DNA of 64,000 nucleotides. Origin: Leptospira jelokensis (lineage in GTDB: Bacteria > Spirochaetota > Leptospiria > Leptospirales > Leptospiraceae). Location of the stretch: NCBI RefSeq assembly GCF_004769635.1, contig NZ_RQGH01000023.1, forward strand, positions 1 through 64,000, given 5' to 3'. The translations under genes were made by a program, and so were the position numbers. A model generated the notes under the pieces. The model was not told the DNA's origin and did not search any database. It worked only from the letters and a program-made list of their open reading frames with translations. Positions 18,145 to 29,152 of this stretch are shown one piece after another (positions within the stretch are counted from its first letter, which is position 1; every line of letters starts with the position of its first letter).

Positions 18145-20259
18145 CTATGCTTCTTGTGGGTGTTCCTCTCTAGATGGAAGGCTTAAAACCGAGGCAATTT
18201 CTGTTGGAACCCCTCTATGGATTTCTTCAGAAGCAATTACTGCAAAGTTCCTTGGGGGTAGTTCCTTTGTCAAAAAGAATGCAAAGGCTTGTCTCAAGTA
18301 CCTAGAAACCACAAAGATTAGGAATCTGTTTTCATCCAAAGCCTTTTGTAGTTCATTGTAAACCGATTCCAAAATTCGCACTCGAATGTCATGCGGAAGG
18401 ATGATGAGTTTACTTCCATCAGTTTCATCGAGTGTGATGCTTTTGTTCATACGATCGATAATCCTTGGATCAATGGTCACCACATGTAACTTTCCATCAG
18501 GTGAAAGGAAATCATTGATGATTTGTCTGGAGAGTGCTTGCCTCACATGTTCTGCCAAATCAAAGGGATTGTTCGTACGTGGCAGGTGGTTTGCAATCGC
18601 ATCCATAATTTTCGGAAGGTTCTTAATCGACAATCCTTCTGCTAAAAGATTTTGTAAGGTCTGTTGGATGATCCCAAGACGGCCTTGTTTGTCGTAATCC
18701 AATTCTCCCACGAGGGTTGGGTGAGTTTGGCGTAAGTGTTCTAACAATGCTTTTACTTCTTCTCGTCCTAGAAGTTGTGATGCATAATTAGAAATCAGTT
18801 CTTTTAAATGAGTGATGATGACAGTCGATGGATCCACAACGGAATACCCTTTGTTTTCCACTTCGATTTTATCATTTGGATCAATCCAAGTGGCCTTCAA
18901 ACCAAACGCTGGTTCTGTGAATGGCTCTCCGACAATTGATTCGAGGTTACGGCTGGTATTGTTCATTGCCATAAGCCGGTCCGCTTTTACAGCAGCTTGC
19001 CCTACCACCACTCCATTGATCCGAATGCTATAATTGTCATGTGGGATCTCTAAATTGTCAATGATCCGTATCGCAGGGATCACAAGTCCAAAATCAATCG
19101 CAAATTTTTTACGAGTGTTGGCAATTTGTTCAAGCAGATGCCCACCGGAAGAAGCGTCCACTAACGGTAGTAAATCGCGCCCCAGTTCCACCTGGATGGC
19201 TTCGACGGATATTTCTTTGATGTAGTTTTCTGGTTTTTTCTCTTGGACTTTTTCTTGTGAAACCGTTTCGATTTTTTTGATCTCTTCTTTGGCCACTTGT
19301 TCGATCGAATACCCTAAGTACCCAATTGCACCAGATAAAAAGAGAAGGGAGAAAAACGGAAGGCCAGGGATGAGGCTTGCCATTCCGAGTGCCCCTGCCA
19401 CAACGTACAATGTTTTGGCGTTTCCAAAGAGTTGGTCTTTGATCTCTACGGTAAGTTTTTTTTCGGAACTTGAACGAGTGACAATGATACCTGTTGCTGT
19501 TGTGGAAAGTAGACCTGGGATTTGCGAAACCAGTCCATCTCCAATCGTAAACTTACCATAAGTTTCAATCGATGCAAGAAACGATTCCCCTCGGATTGTA
19601 GAACCAATGAGGATACCGCCAAGTAAATTGATGGCGGTGATGATAAGACCTGCCCTTACATCCCCTTGCACAAATTTAGAAGCTCCATCCATGGCCCCAT
19701 AAAAATCAACTTCCCGTTGGACTTTTTTACGTTTTACCTTGGCTTCAGCTTCTGTAATGGCACCACTGTTCAGTTCCATATCAATGGACATTTGTTTTTG
19801 TGGCAAACCATCGAGAGTAAACCTTGCTGCCACTTCCGAGATCCTTGTCGCACCTTTAGTGATCACTAACACCTGTACAATGGTAAGGATGATAAAGATA
19901 ATGAGTCCCACCACATACTTGCCGAGTCCCGATTCCCCACCCACCACAAAGGTTCCAAATGCTTCAATCACACTTGAATTCATAGCAGGCCCTTTGGAAA
20001 GGATCTGTCTTGTGGTCGAAACGTTTAACGCCAAACGAAAGAGTGTGGTGATGAGGAGTAAACTTGGAAAAATCGAAAACTCACTCGGTTCCGTCACAGA
20101 AAGGGCCGTCATTAGGATGAGGAGTCCAAGACCAATGCTCACCACAATGAGAATATCCAAAACAAATCCAGGGAGAGGGACAATCAACATCCCTAGGATC
20201 AATAAGGTTCCCACACCTAAGACAACATCGGATTGTTTTAAAATATCTCTAAAGTTCAT
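18145..20259 (-). CDS. flhA: Flagellar export gate protein FlhA
   Basis: At 704 residues it has normal FlhA length. The N-terminal half has eight or so membrane segments around the conserved FHIPEP region ([46 protein letters not shown]). The C-terminal cytoplasmic part carries the chaperone/substrate docking domain ([45 protein letters not shown]). It forms the nonameric ring of the flagellar type III export gate and uses proton motive force. It follows flhB by four bases and is the last flagellar gene here. Confidence 0.96.
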   Translation of the reverse strand: MNFRDILKQSDVVLGVGTLLILGMLIVPLPGFVLDILIVVSIGLGLLILMTALSVTEPSEFSIFPSLLLITTLFRLALNVSTTRQILSKGPAMNSSVIEAFGTFVVGGESGLGKYVVGLIIFIILTIVQVLVITKGATRISEVAARFTLDGLPQKQMSIDMELNSGAITEAEAKVKRKKVQREVDFYGAMDGASKFVQGDVRAGLIITAINLLGGILIGSTIRGESFLASIETYGKFTIGDGLVSQIPGLLSTTATGIIVTRSSSEKKLTVEIKDQLFGNAKTLYVVAGALGMASLIPGLPFFSLLFLSGAIGYLGYSIEQVAKEEIKKIETVSQEKVQEKKPENYIKEISVEAIQVELGRDLLPLVDASSGGHLLEQIANTRKKFAIDFGLVIPAIRIIDNLEIPHDNYSIRINGVVVGQAAVKADRLMAMNNTSRNLESIVGEPFTEPAFGLKATWIDPNDKIEVENKGYSVVDPSTVIITHLKELISNYASQLLGREEVKALLEHLRQTHPTLVGELDYDKQGRLGIIQQTLQNLLAEGLSIKNLPKIMDAIANHLPRTNNPFDLAEHVRQALSRQIINDFLSPDGKLHVVTIDPRIIDRMNKSITLDETDGSKLIILPHDIRVRILESVYNELQKALDENRFLIFVVSRYLRQAFAFFLTKELPPRNFAVIASEEIHRGVPTEIASVLSLPSREEHPQEA

Positions 20260-20263
20260 ATGG

Positions 20264-21598
20264 TTATGCCATTCCTACTTTTTTTTTGAACTTCTCAAGG
20301 GTGATGAGGATTTGCACCACGGCTTGGAAAAACTCTTGTGGGATCTCTTCTCCCACTTCTACTTGCGCATACAATAGCCTTGCTTGTTTGGGACTTTCCA
20401 CGATTGGTACATCATTTTCACGTGCGATCCTTCGTATTTCCAGTGCTAGGCGGTTTTCCCCTTTTGCAATCACTCGAGGTGCTGAATCCCTTCCCATCTC
20501 ATACGAAAGTGCCACTGAATAATGTGTAGGATTCGTGATGACAACATCGGCCTTCGGAACTTCGCGTAACATATTCCCTTGCATCATGTCACGAGCCAGT
20601 TGCATCCTGCGGTTTTTCATCACAGGGTCCCCAGAGTCTTCCTTCATTTCTCGTTTGGCTTCGGAAGGAGTTTGTTTTAAGGATTCTTCAAATTCTGATT
20701 TTTGGAAAAAGAAATCGGCTACCGCAATCCCAAGTAACAAAAGTCCAGCCGCCATCATGATCTTAAATCCAGAATACGTAACAAGGGAGATGGCTTGCAT
20801 CATCCCCATATTCCCAGTCAGTAAAACTTTTAAAAAGTCACCAGAAATTAAAATATAACTGATGACCCCAATTAACACAACTTTTGCGAGTGACTTCACA
20901 AGATTAAACAAAGTTTGGCGGTTTGGCAATACCCGTTTAAAGTTGGGCGAAATGCGATCAAACCGAAAGGACAACGCCCTTGGAGAGAACATAAACCCTA
21001 CTTGCACCACATTCCCAACAATCGCAAACACAAGGGTAATCGCAAGGACAGGCCAAAGCAGGTTAAAAAAATCCTTCGAAACACCAGAAAGGATGACTCG
21101 GAATTCTTCTGCTCCAAAACGATCGTGGTGCATCCCCATCGGTAAGTACTTTTTAATGAAGAGGGCTGTATTTTTGATAAAGGTATCACCGAGTAAAAAC
21201 AAAACACCGGTTCCACCAAGTAGGACTAACGTGGAGGCAACTTCATTGGATTTGGGAACATTCCCCTTTTCCTTTTCTTCCCTCCTTCGCCTTTCACTCG
21301 GAGGTTCGGTTCTCCCTTCATCGGCAGCGGCAAAGAGCTGCAATTGGATTGCATACTCACCAGTAACATAGGTTAAAGGAAGATTCCATTCCAATCCCTG
21401 ATCGTTTACTCGCGTTTGGGAATTTTTATCCCCCTCCTCCCATGTATTTTGTGAACCGAGAAGAGGGAATCCAAAACTTGGAACGAATGTGAGATCAAAA
21501 AACTTACATTGAATCGAATCCTTGATCTCACCTAATAGAACTGATACGGGCTTCCAATATCGAATGTATTCCTGAAACAAAGAACCCTTCGCTTTCAT
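20264..21598 (-). CDS. flhB: Flagellar export protein FlhB with long N-terminal extension
   Basis: The canonical FlhB sequence begins near residue 87 ([31 protein letters not shown]). Four membrane segments follow, then the autocleavage site NPTH (356-359, in [12 protein letters not shown]) and the usual cytoplasmic tail. FlhB switches export specificity from hook to filament. The extra 86 or so N-terminal residues are not typical of the family. The start is supported by ATGA overlap with the fliR stop codon, so the extension seems to be translated, though an internal start cannot be excluded. Total 444 residues. Confidence 0.93.
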   Translation of the reverse strand: MKAKGSLFQEYIRYWKPVSVLLGEIKDSIQCKFFDLTFVPSFGFPLLGSQNTWEEGDKNSQTRVNDQGLEWNLPLTYVTGEYAIQLQLFAAADEGRTEPPSERRRREEKEKGNVPKSNEVASTLVLLGGTGVLFLLGDTFIKNTALFIKKYLPMGMHHDRFGAEEFRVILSGVSKDFFNLLWPVLAITLVFAIVGNVVQVGFMFSPRALSFRFDRISPNFKRVLPNRQTLFNLVKSLAKVVLIGVISYILISGDFLKVLLTGNMGMMQAISLVTYSGFKIMMAAGLLLLGIAVADFFFQKSEFEESLKQTPSEAKREMKEDSGDPVMKNRRMQLARDMMQGNMLREVPKADVVITNPTHYSVALSYEMGRDSAPRVIAKGENRLALEIRRIARENDVPIVESPKQARLLYAQVEVGEEIPQEFFQAVVQILITLEKFKKKVGMA

Positions 21599-22377
21599 AA
21601 ACTAGGCCACTCCCGTACAAGTAAACTTGCCTTGTCCATAGAGATTTGAATGCCTTGTACCATTTGGGTGGCAATAAATGTTAATGTTGCAATTAACGTA
21701 AGTGTTCCAATGAATACTTTCAAAGGAAACGACATAGACATCACATTCATTTGTTGTGCTGCCTTTCCCATAAGTCCCTCTGCAAGTGATACCAAAAAGA
21801 GAATGCCCATGACTGGTAGAGCAATTTTAAACGAAACCACAAACATTGCGCCAATGGCATCTTCTACCAATCGGTAGAGCCCACTATTGACTTTGCCTGT
21901 AAAAGTAATGATGCGTATCTTTTCAAAGGAATAGGCAAGTGTTTCAATGAGGAAACGGTGGGCCCCAATCACAAGAAATAGAGCCGTTGCCATTAGGTTT
22001 TTCATGGTTCCTATAGCAGGGAGTGAGTTTTGAGTGACGGGATCCAGAATTTCCGTGTATCCAAAACCAATTTGGTTATTAAAGAATTCACCAGCCATCT
22101 GAAAGGCACTAAACACAAGCGAGACAAGAAACCCAATAAATACTCCTATGAGCATCTCCGATACAATCATAATCCCAAAATTGATCATATGACCAGGCAC
22201 AGGTGGCATATAGTTCGCGACAACCGGGTACACAATGAGTGATACCATAAAGGAAAAAATCATTCGTAAGGAGAAGTTGATGGATTCAGAAGAGAAAAAA
22301 GGTGCAACAAGGAATAGTCCGAGAAGTCGAACTAAAACAAAAAGAAAAGATTGAAAGTGTAAAATGAATGCTTCCAT
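21595..22377 (-). CDS. fliR: Flagellar export protein FliR
   Basis: A 260-residue polytopic membrane protein matching FliR: FLFVLVRLLGLFLVAPFF at the N-terminus, GFLVSLVFSAFQMAGEFFNNQIGFGY, and FKIALPVMGILFLVSLAEGLMGKAAQQMNV. With FliP and FliQ it builds the helical core of the flagellar export gate. It overlaps flhB by the ATGA arrangement, and its start lies one base after the fliQ stop. Confidence 0.95.
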   Translation of the reverse strand: MEAFILHFQSFLFVLVRLLGLFLVAPFFSSESINFSLRMIFSFMVSLIVYPVVANYMPPVPGHMINFGIMIVSEMLIGVFIGFLVSLVFSAFQMAGEFFNNQIGFGYTEILDPVTQNSLPAIGTMKNLMATALFLVIGAHRFLIETLAYSFEKIRIITFTGKVNSGLYRLVEDAIGAMFVVSFKIALPVMGILFLVSLAEGLMGKAAQQMNVMSMSFPLKVFIGTLTLIATLTFIATQMVQGIQISMDKASLLVREWPSL

Positions 22378-22378
22378 A

Positions 22379-22642
22379 TCATATCTTTTCGATCATAAAA
22401 AAAATTTCCCTTGTATAGTCCGTCATCACTCGCACCATCCATGCGGAAAAAAACACAATCACAGCAAAAATAGAAACAAGTTTTGGTACAAAGGCAATGG
22501 TAGGTTCTTGGATGGAAGTGGTTGTTTGTAAAATCCCAACAATCAGACCTACCACAAGTGCTGTAATCAAAATCGGACTGGAGATTTTTAAAGTCACAAT
22601 GAAGGCTTCCCTCATCATATTGACAACATCGACTTCTGTCAT
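22379..22642 (-). CDS. fliQ: Flagellar export protein FliQ
   Basis: The start is set at ATG 22640-22642 ([20 protein letters not shown]), overlapping the fliP stop as ATGA and preceded by AAGGAG seven bases upstream. The product is 87 residues, the normal FliQ size. Two hydrophobic hairpin segments surround [20 protein letters not shown], the hallmark of FliQ. Four copies pack around the FliP/FliR core. An in-frame upstream start would give 100 residues but runs into fliP. Confidence 0.95.
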   Translation of the reverse strand: MTEVDVVNMMREAFIVTLKISSPILITALVVGLIVGILQTTTSIQEPTIAFVPKLVSIFAVIVFFSAWMVRVMTDYTREIFFMIEKI

Positions 22643-23448
22643 TTGTAACTCCTTACAAGTTCTAGTACGAGTAAGTTCCAACCATCAATGAGGATAAAAA
22701 GGATCAGTTTCAAAGGAAGGGAAATCATGACAGGTGGTAACATCATAAAACCCATGGCAAGAAGGGCAGAAGCCACAATGAGATCAATCACGATGAACGG
22801 GATAAAAATATAAATCCCAATGATAAATGCCTTTTTAATTTCACTCAGCATAAACGCAGGCACAAGCACATAAGAAGGCACATCTTCAAATGACTTTACA
22901 TTTTGTACTTTCCCAATTTTTAAAAAGAGAGCAACGTCCTTTGTTCCATCTTTTCCAAGTTGCCTGATCATAAATTGACGTAAGTGTTTCATGGAACCTT
23001 CCATAAACGCTGATTGGTCAATTTTTCCGTTTAGATAAGGTTGGAGGGCTTCGTCGTTCACCTTACCAATAGTAGGTGCCATAATGAAAAATGTCACAAA
23101 GAGAGCAAGGCCCATCATCACTTGGTTTGGCGGGAGGTTTTGGAGGGAAAGTGCCCTTCTCACAAAATCAAATACAATGACTACTTTGGTAAAGGAAGTC
23201 ACACTCATCACAATCGCTGGCGCTAGTGAAAGGATGGTGACAAGAAACAGGATCATCAGAGACAAACTGGTTTCTTTTGGTCCTCTCGCCTCATTCACGT
23301 TAAATGATAGATTCGGGATGGGGATCCGAGATCCTTTGTCCTGTGCCAAAAGTCCCGCAAACCCACTTGCCGAAACCAAAAACAAAATGCTAATGAGAAA
23401 AATAACTGATTTATGTCTCTTTAAAAAGGAAAAAAAACGATCTTTCAT
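22639..23448 (-). CDS. fliP: Flagellar export protein FliP
   Basis: The 269-residue protein has an N-terminal cleavable-type signal ([24 protein letters not shown]). The conserved FliP body follows: [49 protein letters not shown] and a C-terminal [25 protein letters not shown]. Five copies form the pore-like export gate with FliQ and FliR. It overlaps fliO upstream and fliQ downstream by ATGA junctions, so the block is translationally coupled. Confidence 0.96.
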   Translation of the reverse strand: MKDRFFSFLKRHKSVIFLISILFLVSASGFAGLLAQDKGSRIPIPNLSFNVNEARGPKETSLSLMILFLVTILSLAPAIVMSVTSFTKVVIVFDFVRRALSLQNLPPNQVMMGLALFVTFFIMAPTIGKVNDEALQPYLNGKIDQSAFMEGSMKHLRQFMIRQLGKDGTKDVALFLKIGKVQNVKSFEDVPSYVLVPAFMLSEIKKAFIIGIYIFIPFIVIDLIVASALLAMGFMMLPPVMISLPLKLILFILIDGWNLLVLELVRSYK

Positions 23449-24278
23449 GTTTCTCCCCCCTCTAAGAGTTTTCGGTGCTTGCGCAGTCGTTCCAATCCTT
23501 CTTTTGCCTTTCGTTGGATCTCGGCTGCCCCATCCATTTCCAAACTGTCCATTTGGTTTGGGTTGATGTGGATCTTTCGTTGCGCTTTGGATTGTAAACT
23601 TTCGAGAACGGTTTCCAAAAAGTTAGGCACGTACGGATCTGCCTCTTCTTTCATTTTTTGGATTTGGTTTTTTTCCTCTGGTGCTGTCACTTCTGTGAGT
23701 AAACTAACCGATCCGTCAGCGACACCTAACACAAGTGTGCGACCACCCACTTCTATAATTTGAACCGATTGGGTCGCAGACAAAGGCAAACTCGACAAAA
23801 CCTTCATAAACCCTTTCACAGGATACTTTGCTGATTTCGATTTTTGCATCTGCAGAATCAAATAATACCCAGCTCCGACAAGGATTGCCAAAACAAATAA
23901 TATCTTTAATAGAATCCAAGTGGCTGAGGGAGAATCATCTTGGTTTTCGGCATAACGCTCTTGGATTAAATTGGGTTCACCTGGGTTTCCTCCCGCACTC
24001 GCCGACTGACCATTATTAGTCGCTCCATTGGAGGAATTTCCATTTTGAGATTTCCCATTGGAATCAGAACTTCCATTTGAACCTGTATTCCCAGTGGATC
24101 CAGTTTCAGACCCATTTGGTTTGGATTTTGACTCTCCCAATTCTTGGCGTAAAATTTGATCCAATTCCTTAGTGTCACTGTTTTGGGAAAAGATTGGCGA
24201 AACCAAAAAAAAGAAGAGGATGGAAAAGTACATAACTTTCCTATTCAATTCTTTTCCTGTCCGAGTGTTTTGGATCAT
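23445..24278 (-). CDS. fliO: FliO-like flagellar biosynthesis protein
   Basis: The 277-residue protein has an N-terminal signal-like segment ([18 protein letters not shown]) and a long Gly/Ser/Asn-rich linker (about 50-100). A membrane helix ([22 protein letters not shown]) leads into a FliO domain ([36 protein letters not shown]). FliO assists assembly of FliP rings. It is longer than enterobacterial FliO because of the exported low-complexity N-terminal part. Position between fliY and fliP, with ATGA overlaps at both ends, fits the assignment. Confidence 0.88.
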   Translation of the reverse strand: MIQNTRTGKELNRKVMYFSILFFFLVSPIFSQNSDTKELDQILRQELGESKSKPNGSETGSTGNTGSNGSSDSNGKSQNGNSSNGATNNGQSASAGGNPGEPNLIQERYAENQDDSPSATWILLKILFVLAILVGAGYYLILQMQKSKSAKYPVKGFMKVLSSLPLSATQSVQIIEVGGRTLVLGVADGSVSLLTEVTAPEEKNQIQKMKEEADPYVPNFLETVLESLQSKAQRKIHINPNQMDSLEMDGAAEIQRKAKEGLERLRKHRKLLEGGET

Positions 24279-25345
24279 TTTTCGCCTTTGAGTCTGTCTG
24301 TAGGACTTACGATATCAGTGACACGAACACCAAAGTTTTCATCGATGACCACAACCTCACCCTTTGCAATGAGTTTGCCATTCACAAGTAAGTCCACCGG
24401 CTCACCAGCCAACTTATCAAGCTCGATGATGGATCCTTCCCCTAAACCTAAAATGTCTTTGATGTACATTTTGGTACGACCAAGCTCCACTGTGAGTGCC
24501 ATCTGCACGTCCATGAGTAGATTGAGGTTCGTTTGGCCTGGTCCACCACCAGCTGTTGCCAAGGAAGGGAAATTCACACCTTTGATCCCAACAGAACCTT
24601 GTCCACCACCCATACCCATGTTAGGTTGCATATTGACGTTCATTCCGCCGGACTGTTGTTGTTGTTTTTGGCCTCCACCCTTTTGGATGTCTAGGATGGA
24701 ATTTGCCATTGATAAAGCGATTACGTAGTATACCTTAAAAGAACCAACTCCATCAATATTCAAGCTGAGTGATGTCTTCACCAAACTACTGTCATCTGGG
24801 AGTTGCAAATCACGACCAGAATTCACAAGAGAAATTTCTGGTGGGCTACCAGACATGGTACCACCAAGTTTCATTCCAATTTGCGCTGTTACAGTCCCCA
24901 GGATGGGGGCCAGTGAATCTTTTAAGGTTTGGAGTTGGGCATTGTCGAGTTGGCCTGGAGGAGCCATACCACCCATCATCACACCAGCAATTTTGGCAGC
25001 ATTTTCTTGTGCCATCACAAGGCAAACTCGCCCCGCCAAACTGCCGCTAATGGTTGAAAACAAACTAACTGATTTTGTGCCTAATTCTTTTTGGATGTCC
25101 GCCGAAGAGCTCGATTCCGTGGCAGGGTTCATAAAACGAGTGTTTTTTGCCAAGATCGTGCCAAGTGTGTTCCCCGCCACCTGGAATGCAGAGCCGATCA
25201 CATCTGATATAATGTCGCGGTCAATTGGAGATAGGTTGTCCGATGACGAACTGGATGCGCCACTTAAGGAAGAGAGGTCGAATGTATCATCCGCGCCTTG
25301 TAGTAATGCGTCTATCTCGTCTTGTGAGAGTGAACCTTCACCCAT
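24275..25345 (-). CDS. fliY: Flagellar motor switch protein FliY (FliN family)
   Basis: The 356-residue protein begins with the CheY-P-binding-like motif SLSQDEIDALL. A CheC/CheX-like central domain follows (DVIGSAFQVAGNTLGTIL...SGSLAGRVCLVMAQENAAKIAGVMMGG), then a Gly/Gln-rich linker (about 222-255), and a C-terminal FliN domain (LLMDVQMALTVELGRTKMYIKDILGLGEGSIIELDKLAGEPVDLLVNGKL). This domain order is FliY, known in Leptospira to affect motility. GGAG lies about eleven bases before the ATG. It heads the fliO-P-Q-R-flhB-flhA series. Confidence 0.93.
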   Translation of the reverse strand: MGEGSLSQDEIDALLQGADDTFDLSSLSGASSSSSDNLSPIDRDIISDVIGSAFQVAGNTLGTILAKNTRFMNPATESSSSADIQKELGTKSVSLFSTISGSLAGRVCLVMAQENAAKIAGVMMGGMAPPGQLDNAQLQTLKDSLAPILGTVTAQIGMKLGGTMSGSPPEISLVNSGRDLQLPDDSSLVKTSLSLNIDGVGSFKVYYVIALSMANSILDIQKGGGQKQQQQSGGMNVNMQPNMGMGGGQGSVGIKGVNFPSLATAGGGPGQTNLNLLMDVQMALTVELGRTKMYIKDILGLGEGSIIELDKLAGEPVDLLVNGKLIAKGEVVVIDENFGVRVTDIVSPTDRLKGEK

Positions 25346-25441
25346 GCCCTTTTATCTCCGGAAAAACTTAGGATAATGAGACATAATATGAATGTTTTTG
25401 TCACTCAGTTTTTTTCCGAATTGACAAAAAGTGACCAAACC

Positions 25442-25765
25442 CTAGTCAAAGGCGCCGGAATTTCCCTCAGCATAGGCCCGCAAATGGTCATAAGAATAAA
25501 TTCCCGTATTGTGGTAGTCACTCCATACGATGGAGATGGCATACCGGCCAACCTTGGTCCAAGATATGAGTTTGATGGACTCGATATGACCAGTGGCTTG
25601 GCCTACTTTGCCACCATGCCCACCCCTGCAAGTGGCGCAGGGGCATTTTTTGCGAAGGTCTAACAACGAGTATTTGCTGCCATGCCCATCCTTCCAATCG
25701 ATGTAAAGAAAGTCATCATCGAAGGAAATTTCTTTCGGGAAGGTGGCAAGTTGGGAATTCATCAT
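25442..25765 (-). CDS. DUF971 domain protein
   Basis: A 107-residue cytoplasmic protein of the DUF971/gamma-butyrobetaine-hydroxylase-like N-terminal family: LLDLRKKCPCATCRGGHGGK with three clustered cysteines that may bind zinc or an iron-sulfur cluster, then VGRYAISIVWSDYHNTGIYSYDHLR. The family often accompanies iron-sulfur protein genes, but its biochemical role is not settled. Two adjacent ATGs lie one base after the stop of the symporter/decarboxylase fusion, suggesting coupling. fliY follows 96 bases downstream. Confidence 0.85.
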   Translation of the reverse strand: MMNSQLATFPKEISFDDDFLYIDWKDGHGSKYSLLDLRKKCPCATCRGGHGGKVGQATGHIESIKLISWTKVGRYAISIVWSDYHNTGIYSYDHLRAYAEGNSGAFD

Positions 25766-25766
25766 C

Positions 25767-28013
25767 TTAAAATTTGACCGGTAAACTTGTTTTTTTGGAT
25801 TTAAAATGGCCTACAGTCGTTCCGTATTGGATTTTATCCCCCAGTTGGATGTTTGTCAAATCGATTGTATCATTTTCAAACACGAGGATGACAGTGGATC
25901 CCATTTCAAATCGGCCCATTTCGGAACCTTTGTCAATCATGATGGATACATCCTTGTAATGGTGTTCCTTTGCAAAACGGATCCAATTGTTTGTGACAAT
26001 TTTATTGTCATAGGTGACTCGGATTTTTCCCACATTGGAGGCACCCACTTTGATTACGGCGATTTTTCCATACTCGGTTTGTAAGAATGTGATGAGCCTT
26101 TCGTTTTTCGGGAAAAGCCCTCGGATATTGAGCACCGCTAAGTCATTCACTGGAAACAATTTCCCTGGTTCGTAATAGTATCCTAAAATTTGGCCTGCAA
26201 ACGGACTGTGGATGCGGTGGTAGTCTTGTGGGGATAAATAAAAGGTAATGTACTTTCCATTTGTGAAATGTGGGTAAAACTTTTCAGAACCTAACAGCTC
26301 TTTTACGGAATAATCAATTCCTTTCGCTTGGATGATGGTGGACTGGTTGATATTTCCAAAACTTGTGATTTTGGAATCTGTGGGAGAAACAACTGCATTG
26401 GTAGCCGAATCAATGATCCGAGCCTCTGCCCGGAGCGCTCTTGTGAAAAACTGATTGAGAGAGGCATACTCTTTGATTTCCAGTTCCGCTTCACTTAAGT
26501 TGATTTTATATGCTTTTGCAAATGCCTTTAGGATCGGGATCATCATAAATCTTGGTAGTTTCAATGTCGAAAAATAACCAAAGATTTTTGAGATTAGGTT
26601 TTTAGGAAGTAAGGTTAAAAACAATAAATAGATGTCCTTAAAAATTTCGTACCTTGCTCCAGATTCAGAAAGGTATTTTTTAAGTTCTAAATTCGCAGAT
26701 TTGCCAAGTAACATTAAGGAAACAAGGAGGGGGACACTCGTGATGACAGCAGCCACATAACCCCAATGCATCACAAAACTTAGGACACTGATTCCGTAAT
26801 TTACATACAAATACGCAAACCCTAAAGTAGATCCAATGAATAACATTCGAAAAAAATTGGAAAATTTTTCACCAAACACATAAAAAGCGTTTTGTTCCCC
26901 ACTGTAAAACCAACCTGCCAGGCTTAAGATCCCAAAACACAAAAAGGAAATCACAAACAACATGGCTGGGATGGAATTGTTTTGGACCAAAATGCGATCA
27001 GGAAACGACAAAATTGTCTCTAAATTGACAGCACCATAAGAGTACAATACGTACCCTACCATAGTTGCCATAATGAAACCTTCAAAAAAGGAAGCAAGCA
27101 TACTCACTAATCCTTGTTTTGCGGCGTAATCAGTTCTCACAACACCAGCAATTCCAGAAGACTTTCCTACAGCCGTCTCTGTTGACAAAAAGAATGTACT
27201 CAGTGAAACCGAAAGTGCACGTAAAATGCCAAAAGCACCTCCACCTTGCAACGCCTTGATGGAAAAAGCTTCTTTTGTGACATCCGTAATGAATCCAACA
27301 AAAGAAATCATTCCGTTTGAGAAAAGTGAAACGTAACCAAAGATAAATAGGATGATGCCAATGGGAGCAAGGATACTCGCAGCCTTACCCACTCGCCTAA
27401 CACCACCGATCACAATGAAAAGTAATACCACTGATAAGGAAATGGGGCCAGACAAACCCGACAAACTTAGCCCTTCTTTTGTAAGGTAGGTGAGGCCAAC
27501 AAATGGGAAAATCCCACCGAAAACAAGAACCGTCACAAGACTGGCAAGTGAAAAGGCAACCGCAAGCCACTTCGCCCGGAGTGCCTTTTCGATAAAGTAC
27601 ATGGGGCCAGATAGGTAACGCCCACTTGGGAGTTGGTTCCGAAATTTGACTGCCAAAGTGGAAGAAACAAACCGGATGGGCATGACAAAAAGGCTCATCA
27701 CCCAAATCCAAAAAAGAACACCAATTCCGCCGTAGGCGATGGCGAGAGCCGTTCCAATCACGGAACCTGCTAAAAGCGAAGACCCAATCCCAGCAAAAAA
27801 AGCCTGAGAGTGGACAAGTTGCCCCTTCGAACCTTTAAAGTCCATATTCCCTGTTAGGATTTTCAATGAAAGGAAGAGGAATCGAATCTGTGGGAAACCC
27901 AACCTTACGCTTAAGTAAACGGAAGCGAGTAGGATAAGGTAAAAATATGGGCTTAGGATGTCTGATCCTAAAATGAGATTAAACTGAGATCCGTTTTGAA
28001 AGAGTGTTTCCAT
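25767..28013 (-). CDS. psd: Fusion of AGCS-type symporter and phosphatidylserine decarboxylase
   Basis: Residues 1 to about 450 form a polytopic sodium:alanine (AGCS-family) symporter-like domain with about ten membrane segments ([36 protein letters not shown]). Residues about 465-748 are a phosphatidylserine decarboxylase: SLNQFFTR, the SPTD motif with Asp546, YHRIHSPF with His602, and the self-cleavage motif MGST (Gly705-Ser706) that generates the pyruvoyl group. All three catalytic residues of the decarboxylase are present. It makes phosphatidylethanolamine at the inner membrane. Two activities in one 748-residue chain is unusual. AGGAAGAA precedes the ATG. Confidence 0.9.
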   Translation of the reverse strand: METLFQNGSQFNLILGSDILSPYFYLILLASVYLSVRLGFPQIRFLFLSLKILTGNMDFKGSKGQLVHSQAFFAGIGSSLLAGSVIGTALAIAYGGIGVLFWIWVMSLFVMPIRFVSSTLAVKFRNQLPSGRYLSGPMYFIEKALRAKWLAVAFSLASLVTVLVFGGIFPFVGLTYLTKEGLSLSGLSGPISLSVVLLFIVIGGVRRVGKAASILAPIGIILFIFGYVSLFSNGMISFVGFITDVTKEAFSIKALQGGGAFGILRALSVSLSTFFLSTETAVGKSSGIAGVVRTDYAAKQGLVSMLASFFEGFIMATMVGYVLYSYGAVNLETILSFPDRILVQNNSIPAMLFVISFLCFGILSLAGWFYSGEQNAFYVFGEKFSNFFRMLFIGSTLGFAYLYVNYGISVLSFVMHWGYVAAVITSVPLLVSLMLLGKSANLELKKYLSESGARYEIFKDIYLLFLTLLPKNLISKIFGYFSTLKLPRFMMIPILKAFAKAYKINLSEAELEIKEYASLNQFFTRALRAEARIIDSATNAVVSPTDSKITSFGNINQSTIIQAKGIDYSVKELLGSEKFYPHFTNGKYITFYLSPQDYHRIHSPFAGQILGYYYEPGKLFPVNDLAVLNIRGLFPKNERLITFLQTEYGKIAVIKVGASNVGKIRVTYDNKIVTNNWIRFAKEHHYKDVSIMIDKGSEMGRFEMGSTVILVFENDTIDLTNIQLGDKIQYGTTVGHFKSKKTSLPVKF

Positions 28014-28048
28014 ATAGGTTCTTCCTCACGAAATTGGATGAAATTGTT

Positions 28049-28873
28049 ATGTCAAGATGTATTGTAATCCTTTCGATTCTCGTTTTCCCCATTTGGTTTC
28101 TTAAAGGACCAGACTTACTTGCCGAGGGTACAGGAATTGAATTTGGTCTCAGGTATGGAGCGGGAGAAAGAGTTCCAGGTAGGTTCGATGGTGACTTAAA
28201 ACAATTCAGTTCCACCTTCAATCCTCTCATTTATTCAGACGTAAGTTTGAGTGGAGGTAGAAACACCTATCTCTACGAAGGTTTTTTGCGATTTTTACTC
28301 GATTCACGATCTAGGTTTGGGTTTGTCGTTGGGAGGAATGATTGGCAAATCTTGAAACTAACAGAAGTTACTAATGATTTTTATTACACTAAGTTAAATT
28401 CCGAAATTTATTCTTATCATGTTTTAGCAATGTATCATTTTGTTACCCCGGTTTTCAAAAACTGGGAATGGGAAAATGGACTCGGTATGGGATTTACTTC
28501 CGCAGATTGGAACATCAGAGGATACTCAGTTGGAGAACTTCCTCCTGATACTCAATATTTTAACCAAAGAGGGAGACTCCGAGGCAGTGGGCTTAGTTAC
28601 AGAGCCGAAACTGCCATCAATCACAGGTTATACGATCGTACCTTTTTTCAATTTGGACTTGGTTACCACCATATTGCCATCGATCGGTTTAGCGGGAATT
28701 ATAACGGTGAATCATCAAGTTTTTATATTGCAACAAATGGGCGAGTGGGAGTCGTTGATGACACAAGGATCATTGATGCCACTGTGAGCACTGCACAATC
28801 ATTTCGTAGGTTGGATATGAACTCAGGTGCTTGGATTTTGTATTTTTCAGTCTTCCAAAGGTTTTTGGATTGA
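28049..28873 (+). CDS. Probable outer-membrane beta-barrel protein
   Basis: Start at ATG 28049 (MSRCIVILSILVFPIWFLK), preceded by GGATGA. A start 45 bases upstream lacks a ribosome binding site and falls in the divergent gene. The 274-residue product has a signal peptide probably cut after LLAEG. The rest is alternating hydrophobic/polar strands rich in Gly, Tyr and Phe, ending in a terminal aromatic pattern (YFSVFQRFLD), consistent with an outer-membrane barrel. No family name can be given. Confidence 0.65.
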   Translation: MSRCIVILSILVFPIWFLKGPDLLAEGTGIEFGLRYGAGERVPGRFDGDLKQFSSTFNPLIYSDVSLSGGRNTYLYEGFLRFLLDSRSRFGFVVGRNDWQILKLTEVTNDFYYTKLNSEIYSYHVLAMYHFVTPVFKNWEWENGLGMGFTSADWNIRGYSVGELPPDTQYFNQRGRLRGSGLSYRAETAINHRLYDRTFFQFGLGYHHIAIDRFSGNYNGESSSFYIATNGRVGVVDDTRIIDATVSTAQSFRRLDMNSGAWILYFSVFQRFLD

Positions 28874-28912
28874 CGATCCTTTCAATTGAATGAAATTCTT
28901 TAAGAAAATTCC

Positions 28913-29152
28913 ATGAAATCCCCTAAAATCATTACCATCGGTATCAAAGAACTGGCCCACCAGAAGGTCATCCTCGCTGCTTGGTATAACTTTCTTAAAG
29001 AAAACTTCGACGCAAAAAAAGTTTCTGCGGAAGAGTTTACCTTATACCTACAAGCACATGTGATGTATGACTTGGACAAAGATCAAATCGAATTGATGTT
29101 GTCTGGCACAGAATCACTTCTCGAAGAATTTAAAAAGTCAATCTTTGGATGA
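28913..29152 (+). CDS. Small conserved-looking cytoplasmic protein
   Basis: A 79-residue, probably helical protein (KELAHQKVILAAWYNFLKENF...LSGTESLLEEFKKSIFG) with no signal peptide or known motif. AAGAAA lies before the ATG. Its last bases overlap the start of the ArsC-like gene (ATGA junction), so it is likely a genuine operon member with that gene and the SRPBCC gene. Function unknown. Confidence 0.65.
   Translation: MKSPKIITIGIKELAHQKVILAAWYNFLKENFDAKKVSAEEFTLYLQAHVMYDLDKDQIELMLSGTESLLEEFKKSIFG

Noticed and set aside
25376..25663. 95-codon plus-strand frame
   Set aside because: It is antisense to the DUF971 gene and shares its codon-position pattern; no signal or motif.
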